From CAYUYH01 sp964449175 (GTDB lineage Bacteria > Planctomycetota > Phycisphaerae > SM23-33), in assembly GCA_964449175.1 (NCBI GenBank), contig CAYUYH010000007.1, forward strand, positions 1-23,369: a stretch of DNA of 23,369 bases. The letters are read 5' to 3'. The notes under the pieces were generated by a model. The model did not search any database, was not told where the DNA came from, and saw nothing but the letters and a program-made list of their open reading frames with translations. Positions 15,409 through 22,642 of this stretch are shown here, one piece after another. A program made the translations under genes and the position numbers. Within the stretch, counting starts at the first letter, position 1. The number at the start of each line of letters is the position of its first letter.

Positions 15409-17343
15409 GTGGCAAGAAGCTTCAGAGAGATCGTCGAGCTTGTAAGGTCGAGGGCAGCCGCCTTGTCGCCGCGTGGCCGCGTTGTGGTCGCGGTGGCGGC
15501 GGGCGCTGTGGCGCTCACCCTGGGCTGGTTGCTGCTCGCCGCCGGCGGGCCGGACTTCGCCGCCGTGGACACCGTCGGCCTGAGCGATATCGAGCTGGCC
15601 GCCGCGAGGGGGATGCTCGCCGAGAAGCAGATCCCCGCCACCATCTCCGCCGGTCGGCTTCTGGTGGACCGTGAGTCTCTCCCGCAGGCCAGGGAAATCG
15701 TCTCCGGCATCCGCCGCGGGGCGGGCGAGGCCGTCGGCGAGATGTTCTCCGCGCTGGCCGAGGACGACAACATCTGGCGGACCGCCGAGCAGGACGAGAA
15801 GCGCTGGCAGGCGGCGAAGATGGCCGCCCTCGGCAAGCTCGTCGAGGCCTTCCCCTCGGTGGCGTCGGCCACGGTCATCTACGACGCCGGCAAGGGCCGA
15901 CGCCTCGGCCAAGCCCGCCGTGACCCCGCCGCCGCGGTCAACGTCCGGATGAAGGCGGGCGCCGTCCTCACCAGATCGCTCGCGCAGGCCATCGCCGACC
16001 AGGTCTCCGGCAGCATCTCCGGCATGGCCGGTCGGAACGTCCGCGTGATAGACGCCGCCGGCCAGAGCTTCTCATTCGACGCTCCGGCCGATCAAGCCGA
16101 CGGGCCGATCGCCCGGCGACGAGCAATGGAGGAGCACTACCAGGAGAAGCTGCGCGTCGCGCTGGCCTACATAGACAAGATCGTCGTCGGCGTCTCGCTC
16201 GGCGACTCCGGCGAAGCGGACGAGCCGATCGTCGTCACCCTGGCGGTGCCGCGAAGCTACCTCGCCGCCGTCTCCGGCGCCGTCGCGGCCGAGGCGCCCG
16301 ACGGCGAGGACGGCGTGCCGCGGCCGGCCGACCGCGTGCTGGCCGACGTGCGACAGGCCGCGGCCGCGTTCATCGGCGACAGGCCCTGCCGCATCCAGGC
16401 CCAGTGGTACTACGACGTGCCCGACCCCGGCGAAGCCCAGATCGCCCCGACGCCCCCCGCCAAGGCCGGAGGCTGGCTGGCGAAGACGATGGCGATCGCG
16501 GCCATCGCGGCCGGCGCGGGCGGGGCGGCTGCGTGGGGCGCCGCGAGATATCGCCGCCGCCGCAACCGCGGGGCAGCCCTGGCGCCAGAGGCCTCGGCCG
16601 ATTCGGCGCAGACATCGACGCCGGCGACGGGCGAGAGTGCAGCCGGCGACGACGGGCTGTTCGCCTTCCTCGACGCCCTGTCAGCCGAGGACATCGCCTC
16701 GCTGATCTCCCTGGAGCACCCCCAGACGATCGCAATCGTCCTTGCCCAGCTCGAGGCGGCGAAGGCGGCTGCCGTGCTTGCCGCCCTGACCGCCCAGGCC
16801 CAGGCGGCGGTGGCCACGCGGATGGCCGGACTGGACAAGATCGACCCGGTCGTGATGGCGGAGGTCGCCCGCAGCCTGGCTGAGCGTGCCGAATCCCGCG
16901 GCCGGGATGACGCCGCGTCGACCGGGCAGGCGAGGATGGCACAGATACTCCGCCACACCGGCTACGCCACGGAGAAGACGGTCCTGGCGGCGTTGGCGGG
17001 GCAGTCGCCGGCTCTGGCCGAGGCGGTCCGGCGGCACATGTTCACGTTCGACGACATGGCGCAGCTCCCGCCGGAGCGGCTTAGGGCGGCGATGGCGTCG
17101 GTCGACAGCAGCGAGCTGGCCGTGGCGCTTCGCACGGCCGGCGAGGAGGTCAAGCAGAACGTCCTTTCGGCGATGGCGCCGGCCGCCGCCAAGCGGGTCC
17201 GCGCGGAGATGGACCGCATCGGGCCGGTCAGGCTGACGGAGGTGGAGGCCGCCCAGCAGCACGTCGCCGAGGCCGTCCGCCGGGCTGAAAGCGGGGAGTA
17301 TCTTCCCGTCTCCCAGCGCAGCGAGAGGCAACTGCTGGCCTGA
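15409..17343 (+). CDS. fliF-fliG: FliF-FliG fusion: MS-ring protein joined to FliG middle and C-terminal domains
   Basis: One uninterrupted frame encodes 644 residues. The FliF part has TM1 (about 24-45), ring-building motif 1 with AEKQIPATISAGRLLVDR, motif 2 (about 125-220, with ATVIYDAG), a short motif-3 region ending YYDVP, and TM2 (about 357-380). After a roughly 35-residue Ala/Ser/Thr-rich linker comes FliG-M with EHPQT (436-440). FliG-C follows with ILRHTGYATEKTVLAAL, MFTFDDMAQLPPERL, VDSSELAVALR and GPVRLTEVE, the torque-generating region. FliG-N, which normally binds the FliF tail, is not visible. I chose GTG at 15409 because GGAGG lies 7 nt upstream; an ATG at 15358 would add 17 residues. 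No separate fliG is in the window, and fliH follows, where fliG would normally sit just before it. Confidence 0.88.
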   Translation: MARSFREIVELVRSRAAALSPRGRVVVAVAAGAVALTLGWLLLAAGGPDFAAVDTVGLSDIELAAARGMLAEKQIPATISAGRLLVDRESLPQAREIVSGIRRGAGEAVGEMFSALAEDDNIWRTAEQDEKRWQAAKMAALGKLVEAFPSVASATVIYDAGKGRRLGQARRDPAAAVNVRMKAGAVLTRSLAQAIADQVSGSISGMAGRNVRVIDAAGQSFSFDAPADQADGPIARRRAMEEHYQEKLRVALAYIDKIVVGVSLGDSGEADEPIVVTLAVPRSYLAAVSGAVAAEAPDGEDGVPRPADRVLADVRQAAAAFIGDRPCRIQAQWYYDVPDPGEAQIAPTPPAKAGGWLAKTMAIAAIAAGAGGAAAWGAARYRRRRNRGAALAPEASADSAQTSTPATGESAAGDDGLFAFLDALSAEDIASLISLEHPQTIAIVLAQLEAAKAAAVLAALTAQAQAAVATRMAGLDKIDPVVMAEVARSLAERAESRGRDDAASTGQARMAQILRHTGYATEKTVLAALAGQSPALAEAVRRHMFTFDDMAQLPPERLRAAMASVDSSELAVALRTAGEEVKQNVLSAMAPAAAKRVRAEMDRIGPVRLTEVEAAQQHVAEAVRRAESGEYLPVSQRSERQLLA

Positions 17344-17355
17344 GCGAGGATGAAG

Positions 17356-18171
17356 ATGGCACGGGTAATCAAGTCGGACACCCAGACGCCGGGCGGAGCA
17401 GCCGCCGTGCTGAAGCTCACGGACTTCATGGAAGAAGCGCGGGCGGTCGTCCTGGACGCTCGCAAGGAAGCCGCCCGCATCACCACCCAGGCCCGCGCCA
17501 AGGCCGAGCAGGGCGAGCGAGAGGCCGCCGAACGCGGCTACGAGGAAGGCTTCGCCCGAGGCCGAAGCGACGGCCACGCCGAAGGCCGACGCGACGGCTC
17601 GCGGGAAGCCTTGGCCAACGCCTCTTCCCAGGCGTGCGACGCGCTGAGCTGCGCCACGCAAGTGAGCGAAGGGCTCATCGCGGCCAAGAACACCGCCCTC
17701 CAGGACGCACGGGACGAAGTGCTGGACCTGGCGCTGGCCGTCGCCGAGCGAATCGTCGGGCGAGTCGCGGCCAGGGACATCGCCGCGGCCAGGGAGAACC
17801 TCGCCAAGGCGCTGAGCATGGCGAGCTGCTCTCGCAGGATCACCGTGAAGGTCAACCCATCGCAACTGGCCGCACTGCGGACGCACTGCCGGGAGATCGT
17901 CGAGTCGCTGGCGATCAAGGGCAAGGTCTCGCTTGACGCCGACGAGCAGGTCGGCGCCGGCGGCGTGAGGGTTTTCACGGATAACGGACAGATAGACGCG
18001 ACCATCGAGACGCAACTGTCGCGCGTGGTCGACGCGCTTGTCGGCGTGGGCGACGAGAACAGCACGCACGACAGCCGGGCCGGCCGAGACGGCAACGCGG
18101 CGGCCGAGGGGCAGTTCTTCTCAAGCGCCGCTCGCCGCCCGGCGGGCGTGAGGTCAGATGAGCCCGTGTGA
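17356..18171 (+). CDS. fliH: Flagellar export ATPase regulator FliH
   Basis: FliH binds the FliI ATPase and tethers it to the C-ring. The product (271 residues) has an N-terminal helical part with a run of GxxxG steps at about residues 61-81 (GYEEGFARGRSDGHAEG, then RRDG), a hallmark of FliH. A C-terminal HrpE/YscL-type domain follows, with LALAVAERIVGRVAARDIAA, ITVKVNPSQLAALR and QVGAGGVRVFTDNGQIDATI. I chose ATG at 17356 because GAGG lies 6 nt upstream; ATG at 17350 would add two residues. A polar tail of about 40 residues follows the domain. It overlaps fliI by 14 bp. Confidence 0.92.
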   Translation: MARVIKSDTQTPGGAAAVLKLTDFMEEARAVVLDARKEAARITTQARAKAEQGEREAAERGYEEGFARGRSDGHAEGRRDGSREALANASSQACDALSCATQVSEGLIAAKNTALQDARDEVLDLALAVAERIVGRVAARDIAAARENLAKALSMASCSRRITVKVNPSQLAALRTHCREIVESLAIKGKVSLDADEQVGAGGVRVFTDNGQIDATIETQLSRVVDALVGVGDENSTHDSRAGRDGNAAAEGQFFSSAARRPAGVRSDEPV

Positions 18172-19525
18172 ATCGTACAAGCAGATGCTTCGCCACGTTC
18201 AGCCCGTGGCCGTCAGCGGGCGGGTGAGCGCCGTGCGTGGTCTCACCGTCAGCGTGGCGGACTTCCCCGTCCCGATCGGCGCGGGCTGCCGCGTCGAGGG
18301 CCAATCCGGCGGCGTCGACGCGCAGGTGATCGGCTTCGCCGATGAGCGGACGCTGATCATGCCCACCGGCGCGATGACCGGCATCTGCCGCGGAGCCCGC
18401 GTCGTGCTGACCGCCAGCACCCAGAGCGTCGGCGTGGGCGAGGACCTGCTCGGCCGAGTGCTGGACGGCGCGGGCAGGCCGATCGACGGCCGCCGGACGC
18501 CCGCGACATCGGCCCACATGCCGATCTGGCCGGAACCCATCGCCGCGATGCGACGCAGACGCATCACGCGCCCGCTTTGCACGGGCGTCCGTGCGATCGA
18601 CGCACTGCTGACCGTCGGGCAGGGCCAGCGCATGGGAATCTTCAGCGGCTCGGGAGTCGGCAAGAGCGTCCTGCTGGGGATGATCGCCCGGTACGCCTCC
18701 GCCGACGTCACCGTCATCGCCCTGGTCGGCGAGCGAGGCCGCGAGGTCCGCGACTTCATCGAGAAGGACCTCGGCCCCGACGGGCTGGCCAAGTCCGTGG
18801 TGGTCGTCTCCACCGGCGACGAGCCGCCGCTGCTTCGCGTCCAGGCCGCGGCCGTGGCCACCGCCGTGGCGGAGTTCTTCCGCCGGCGCGGCGACGACGT
18901 CGTGCTGCTGGTCGACTCGCTGACCCGCCTGGCGACGGCGCAGAGGCAGATAGGCCTGGTCGCCGGCGAGCCGCCCGCCACCAAGGGCTACACGCCGAGC
19001 GTGTTCAACCTCCTGCCGCAGTTGCTCGAACGCAGCGGGCGGACGGAGGCCGGCTCGATCACCGGCTTCTACACCGTCCTGGCCGAGGGCGACGACCTGA
19101 ACGACCCCGTCAGCGACGCCGTCCGCGCCGTCACCGACGGGCACATACACCTGTCGCGCGAGCTGGCGAACCGCGGGCACTACCCGGCCATCGACTGCCT
19201 CAACAGCGTCAGCCGAGTCATGGTCGACCTGGTCGACGACGACCACCTCGCCGCCTCCCGCCAACTGGCCCGCCTGATGGCGCTGTACGCCGAGGTGCGG
19301 GACATGGTCAGCATCGGCGCCTACAAGAGCGGCGCCAGCGCGGACTTCGACCTGGCCATTGCCGCCATGCCGCTGATCCGCTCCTTCCTCAGCCAGGCGG
19401 TCGACGAGCCGGAGCGGCTCGACGCCACTCGCGGCAAGCTGTTGGAGCTGAACCGCCGCATCGCGGAGATCAAGGCCGGCCTGGGCGGACGTGACGCCGC
19501 CGGCAACGCGGGGAGAGCGACATGA
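18158..19525 (+). CDS. fliI: Flagellum-specific ATPase FliI
   Basis: FliI is the hexameric ATPase at the base of the flagellar type III export apparatus. The 455-residue protein is the usual length. Walker A is GSGVGKS (164-170), the catalytic-Glu loop is GERGREVRDF (191-200), and Walker B is VVLLVDSLTR (248-257). SITGFYTVLAEGDDLNDP, the conserved stretch after it, is also present. These features separate it from F1 ATPase subunits and match FliI/YscN. The start lies inside fliH, and the stop overlaps fliJ by 4 bp (ATGA). Confidence 0.97.
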   Translation: MSPCESYKQMLRHVQPVAVSGRVSAVRGLTVSVADFPVPIGAGCRVEGQSGGVDAQVIGFADERTLIMPTGAMTGICRGARVVLTASTQSVGVGEDLLGRVLDGAGRPIDGRRTPATSAHMPIWPEPIAAMRRRRITRPLCTGVRAIDALLTVGQGQRMGIFSGSGVGKSVLLGMIARYASADVTVIALVGERGREVRDFIEKDLGPDGLAKSVVVVSTGDEPPLLRVQAAAVATAVAEFFRRRGDDVVLLVDSLTRLATAQRQIGLVAGEPPATKGYTPSVFNLLPQLLERSGRTEAGSITGFYTVLAEGDDLNDPVSDAVRAVTDGHIHLSRELANRGHYPAIDCLNSVSRVMVDLVDDDHLAASRQLARLMALYAEVRDMVSIGAYKSGASADFDLAIAAMPLIRSFLSQAVDEPERLDATRGKLLELNRRIAEIKAGLGGRDAAGNAGRAT

Positions 19526-19986
19526 GTAAGCGTGACAGCCGCCGAATGTCGGTGCTGCTGAGCCTGCGACGAACCCGCGAGGAGGAGGCGCGGGCCGAGT
19601 TCGCCTCTGCCAGGGCGGAAGTGGACGCAACCGAGGCGCACGTCCGCCGCCTGCGGGCGCTGCTGGACGCCCACAACGCCGAGGCCCGCACCGCGATGCT
19701 GAAGGGCCCAAAGGCGCTGACGCTCTACCGCCAAGCCGCCGCCGAACTGGGGGCGGCACTGCTTGACGCCAACCGCCGCCTCGGCGCGACCAGGGCCGAG
19801 ATGGAACGCCGCCGTAAGCTCCTGCACGAGGCCATGCGGCAGCGAAAGGCCGCCGACGTCGTCAAGGGCAAGCAGCTAGCCGAGGCAGCAGTGCGGCAAT
19901 ATCGCAGCGAGACCAAGACCGCCGACGACATGCACGCGGCGCACTCGGCCGCACGTGCCATCGGCGACGCGGAGATGAGCCAATGA
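19522..19986 (+). CDS. fliJ: Flagellar export coiled-coil protein FliJ
   Basis: FliJ is the stalk-like coiled coil inside the FliI ring that links it to the export gate. The 154-residue product is helical throughout, with long charged heptad stretches (about 10-60 and 70-140) and no Pro after the start. Size, composition and the position directly after fliI support the assignment; primary sequence is poorly conserved in this family. GGAG precedes the ATG, and both ends overlap neighbours by 4 bp. Confidence 0.85.
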   Translation: MSKRDSRRMSVLLSLRRTREEEARAEFASARAEVDATEAHVRRLRALLDAHNAEARTAMLKGPKALTLYRQAAAELGAALLDANRRLGATRAEMERRRKLLHEAMRQRKAADVVKGKQLAEAAVRQYRSETKTADDMHAAHSAARAIGDAEMSQ

Positions 19987-20237
19987 CGCAGACGACGGCC
20001 AAATCCCGGCAGGTGAAGGTCCGCGTGGAGCTGGGGCGCCGCCTGCTTGCCGTCGTGGACGCCGCCGAGCTGGGACCGGGCGGCCTGGTGGAGCTGGACG
20101 ACCTGGCCGAGGGCAGCATGGATGTCTACGCCGACGGGCGACTGTGTGCGCGAGGCCGGGCCGTGGTCGTCGACGGAAAACTGGCGGTGAGGATCGAAGA
20201 GGTCCTGCCCGCCCCTGCAAAGGTGAGGCGAGTGTGA
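19983..20237 (+). CDS. fliN: Flagellar motor switch protein FliN (minimal SpoA domain)
   Basis: FliN forms the lower part of the C-ring and helps dock export substrates. The 84-residue product is one SpoA/FliN domain: VRVELGRRLLAVVDAAELGP, then GGLVELDDLAEGSMDVYADG, RLCARGRAVVVDGKLAVRIE and EVL. It lacks the N-terminal extension of enterobacterial FliN. GGAG lies 8 nt before the ATG. fliM and fliL, often just upstream, are absent here. Confidence 0.9.
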   Translation: MTQTTAKSRQVKVRVELGRRLLAVVDAAELGPGGLVELDDLAEGSMDVYADGRLCARGRAVVVDGKLAVRIEEVLPAPAKVRRV

Positions 20238-20380
20238 TGGCGGCGATGAGCACTGAGCGACTAGCGCGTGCGGCAATGGCAGCGGCCGTGCTGCTGATGG
20301 TCGCCGCCGCGTCCGCCCGGGCGCTCAAGCCAGACGCCGACACTCAACCGGCCGCTTCGCCAGCAACGTCGGACACGTAA
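20237..20380 (+). pseudogene. fliO: N-terminal fragment of fliO, ended by an in-frame TAA
   Basis: A 47-codon frame starts at ATG 20237 (overlapping the fliN stop, GAGG 5 nt upstream). It encodes a signal-peptide-like sequence (RLARAAMAAAVLLMVAAASA) and a polar stretch before TAA at 20378-20380. The next 19 codons to ATG 20438 stay in this frame and read GDYEHRPVGSQDTRDGGNG, with G or C at 18 of 19 third positions, as in coding sequence here. The fragment therefore looks like the 5' end of one 175-residue fliO gene interrupted by a stop. Sequencing error is a simple alternative. Confidence 0.6.
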
Positions 20381-20437
20381 GGCGACTACGAACACAGGCC
20401 CGTCGGCAGCCAGGACACGCGGGACGGCGGCAACGGG

Positions 20438-20764
20438 ATGCTGGACTGGGTCCAGCCGCTTGTGGCGCTGGCGGCCGTCGTGGCGGCGATATTCCTGCTG
20501 CGGTGGGTGCTGATCCGCCTCGGCGGGCGCCGCGCCGTCATCGGCCAAAGCAGCGCGGTCGAGATCCTGGCCCGCAGCGACCTGGCGCCGCGATGTCAGT
20601 TGTTCGTGCTGCGCCTGGGCAAGCGCGTGCTGCTGGTCGGCCTGGGGCCGAACGGGCCGGTGACGCTCTGCGAGGTGACTGACCCGGCCGAGGCGGCCGA
20701 GCTGCTGGCTGCGATGGGCAAGGGCGAGCGGCCGACGGCGCCGCCGGCAAAGGATAAACAGTAA
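20438..20764 (+). CDS. fliO: Flagellar export protein FliO (core, possibly N-truncated)
   Basis: FliO helps assemble the FliP/FliQ/FliR export gate. The 108-residue frame has one transmembrane segment (about residues 6-28, VALAAVVAAIFLLRWVL). The FliO cytoplasmic domain follows, with AVEILARSDLAPRCQLFVLR and LGKRVLLVGLGPNGPVTLCE. No Shine-Dalgarno is visible before ATG 20438, while the ATG 201 bp upstream in the same frame has one. The natural product was probably longer, with a signal peptide. It could still be made from here, since many FliO proteins start near the membrane segment. It overlaps fliP as TAATG. Confidence 0.85.
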   Translation: MLDWVQPLVALAAVVAAIFLLRWVLIRLGGRRAVIGQSSAVEILARSDLAPRCQLFVLRLGKRVLLVGLGPNGPVTLCEVTDPAEAAELLAAMGKGERPTAPPAKDKQ

Positions 20765-21570
20765 TGGCGCGTGACAGCAGTCACATGGCGGCGAACAGGG
20801 CGACACGGCGTCGCTCAGCCGTCGCCTGTGCGCTCGCGCTGGCGGCGGTGTGCTGCTCGGCCGCGTCGGCCCAGGCGCCGACCGTGGCTGATTTGCCCAC
20901 GTCGCTGCCGCCACTGAACGACCCGGCCACCACGTCAGCCGCCGTCCAGTGGATTGTCCTGGTCACGGTCCTTGCCGTAGCGCCGGCCATCGTCGTGATG
21001 GTCACGTGCTTCACGCGGATCATCGTCGTTCTAGGCCTGCTGCGGCAAGCACTGGCCACGCAACAGTTGCCCCCGAACCAGATACTCTTCGGCCTGGCGC
21101 TGCTGATGACCGTCGTGGTGATGGCGCCGACGTACACAGCCGTCCATCGCGACGCGATCGCCCCGTATCTGGCCGGCGAGCTGAGCCGGCAGGAGGCCTG
21201 GCAGGCGGGGCAGAAGCATCTGCGCGGCTTCATGATCCGCCAGATCGACTCAGCCGACAACGGCGACGACGTGTACCTGTTCCTGGACGCCGATCTCGCC
21301 GACCGGGCCGACCTCACCTGGGCCGACGTGCCCACCACGGCGCTGATTCCGGCCTTCGTCGTCAGCGAGCTGAAGGTCGCCTTCATGATCGGCTTCCGTA
21401 TCTACTTGCCGTTCCTGGTGATAGATATGCTGGTGGCGTCGGTGCTCGTCTCGATGGGCATGCTGATGCTGCCGCCGGTGCTGGTGTCCATGCCGTTCAA
21501 GCTGCTGATGTTCGTGCTGGCGAACGGCTGGCACCTGGTGGTCGGGACGCTGATGAGAAGCTTCGGATAA
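20764..21570 (+). CDS. fliP: Flagellar export gate protein FliP
   Basis: FliP builds the core of the export channel with FliQ and FliR. The 268-residue product starts with a signal peptide (hydrophobic about 18-36), followed by FliP signatures: VAPAIVVMVTCFTRIIVVLG, LLRQALATQQLPPNQILFGL, and later LIPAFVVSELKVAFMIGFRI and MLMLPPVLVSMPFKLLMFVL. Four membrane segments are visible. AAGGA lies 9 nt before the ATG. Length is normal. Confidence 0.97.
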   Translation: MARDSSHMAANRATRRRSAVACALALAAVCCSAASAQAPTVADLPTSLPPLNDPATTSAAVQWIVLVTVLAVAPAIVVMVTCFTRIIVVLGLLRQALATQQLPPNQILFGLALLMTVVVMAPTYTAVHRDAIAPYLAGELSRQEAWQAGQKHLRGFMIRQIDSADNGDDVYLFLDADLADRADLTWADVPTTALIPAFVVSELKVAFMIGFRIYLPFLVIDMLVASVLVSMGMLMLPPVLVSMPFKLLMFVLANGWHLVVGTLMRSFG

Positions 21571-21581
21571 GGATTGCGACT

Positions 21582-21839
21582 GTGGACGCGAGCCAAGCGA
21601 TAGACCTGGCGCGGCAGGCGGTGCTGCTGACGGTGGTGGTGGCGGCGCCGGTGCTGCTGACCGCGCTGATCGCGGCGGCCGTCGTCGGCCTGCTCCAGGC
21701 GGCCACGCAGGTCCAGGAGCTGACGCTGAGCTTCGTGCCGAAGATGGTGGCCATCCTGGTCGCCGCGCTGATCGCCGGGCCGTGGATGCTCGCGAAGGTC
21801 GTCGAGTTCGGCAAGGAGATGTTCAGCTCGCTGCCGTGA
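21582..21839 (+). CDS. fliQ: Flagellar export gate protein FliQ
   Basis: This 85-residue protein has two membrane helices. AIDLARQAVLLTVVVAAPVL opens it, with LTALIAAAVVGLLQAATQVQ and ELTLSFVPKMVAILVAALIA following, typical of FliQ. I chose GTG at 21582, which begins the homology, with AAGGA 8 nt upstream; the open frame extends further up but overlaps fliP. Length is close to the usual 89. Confidence 0.95.
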   Translation: MDASQAIDLARQAVLLTVVVAAPVLLTALIAAAVVGLLQAATQVQELTLSFVPKMVAILVAALIAGPWMLAKVVEFGKEMFSSLP

Positions 21840-21856
21840 GCGCGCCGCGAGATTGA

Positions 21857-22630
21857 GTGGATATGCAGGCGACGGACACAACCTGGGCGCTGATGCTGCT
21901 GCTGGCGATGGCGAGGTGCGGCGGGATATTCCTGTTCGCGCCGGCGTTCGCCAGTCGCGTGCTGCCGGCGCGCCTGCGCCTGGCGATAGCCGCGGTGATG
22001 GCGCTGGCCGTCGTCGGCCGGCTGACCGCGCCAATTGCCATGCCGGCGAATGTGCTGGAGCTGGCGGGGCTGGTCGCGGCCGAGGCGGCCATCGGCGCGT
22101 TCATCGGCTACGCGGCCAGGGTTGTCCTCGTCGGCCTGGAGCTGGGCGCGGTCTACGTCAGCCAGCAGATGGGCCTGGCCCTCGGTGGGGCATTCGGCGC
22201 CTCGGACGGTCAGACAGCCGAGCCGGTCGGCAGGCTGTTCCGCATCCTGGGCGTGGTGATATTCCTGGCCATCGGCGGGCACCGCGCGCTGATCGGCTCG
22301 CTGCTGGGCACGTTCCAGTTGCTGCCGCCGGCGTCGCTGGCGTCGCCGCAGGCGATGCTCCAGGTCTCCGTGGGCCTGCTGGCGGCCAGCTTCGTGCTGG
22401 CGCTGAAGGTCGCCGCGCCTGTGCTGATCGCGCTGCTGATCGCGACGGTCGCGATGGGACTGCTCCAGAAGACCATGCCGCAACTGAACACGCTGTCGGT
22501 CGGGCTGCCCGTCCGCGCGCTGGCCGGGCTTGTGGTGCTGGCCGGCGCGGTGGCGGCCGTCGCGCCGCTGCTGGAGGCGGCCACCGACGCGATGATCCGA
22601 CAACTGCCGGCCGCCCTGGCCGGAAGCTGA
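21857..22630 (+). CDS. fliR: Flagellar export gate protein FliR
   Basis: FliR completes the FliP5-FliQ4-FliR1 export gate. The 257-residue product has about six hydrophobic segments, including the opening ALMLLLAMARCGGIFLFAPA, EAAIGAFIGYAARVVLVGLE, and LGAVYVSQQMGLALG. The C-terminal region contains VAMGLLQKTMPQLNTLSVGL, strongly FliR-like. The start may be GTG at 21857 or ATG at 21863. It is 17 bp after fliQ and 12 bp before flhB. Confidence 0.95.
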   Translation: MDMQATDTTWALMLLLAMARCGGIFLFAPAFASRVLPARLRLAIAAVMALAVVGRLTAPIAMPANVLELAGLVAAEAAIGAFIGYAARVVLVGLELGAVYVSQQMGLALGGAFGASDGQTAEPVGRLFRILGVVIFLAIGGHRALIGSLLGTFQLLPPASLASPQAMLQVSVGLLAASFVLALKVAAPVLIALLIATVAMGLLQKTMPQLNTLSVGLPVRALAGLVVLAGAVAAVAPLLEAATDAMIRQLPAALAGS

Positions 22631-22642
22631 GAAGGCGAACTA

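Noticed and set aside
20378..20380. TAA read as a reassigned sense codon
   Set aside because: TAA ends flgE, flgK and fliP normally in this window, so the code is standard.
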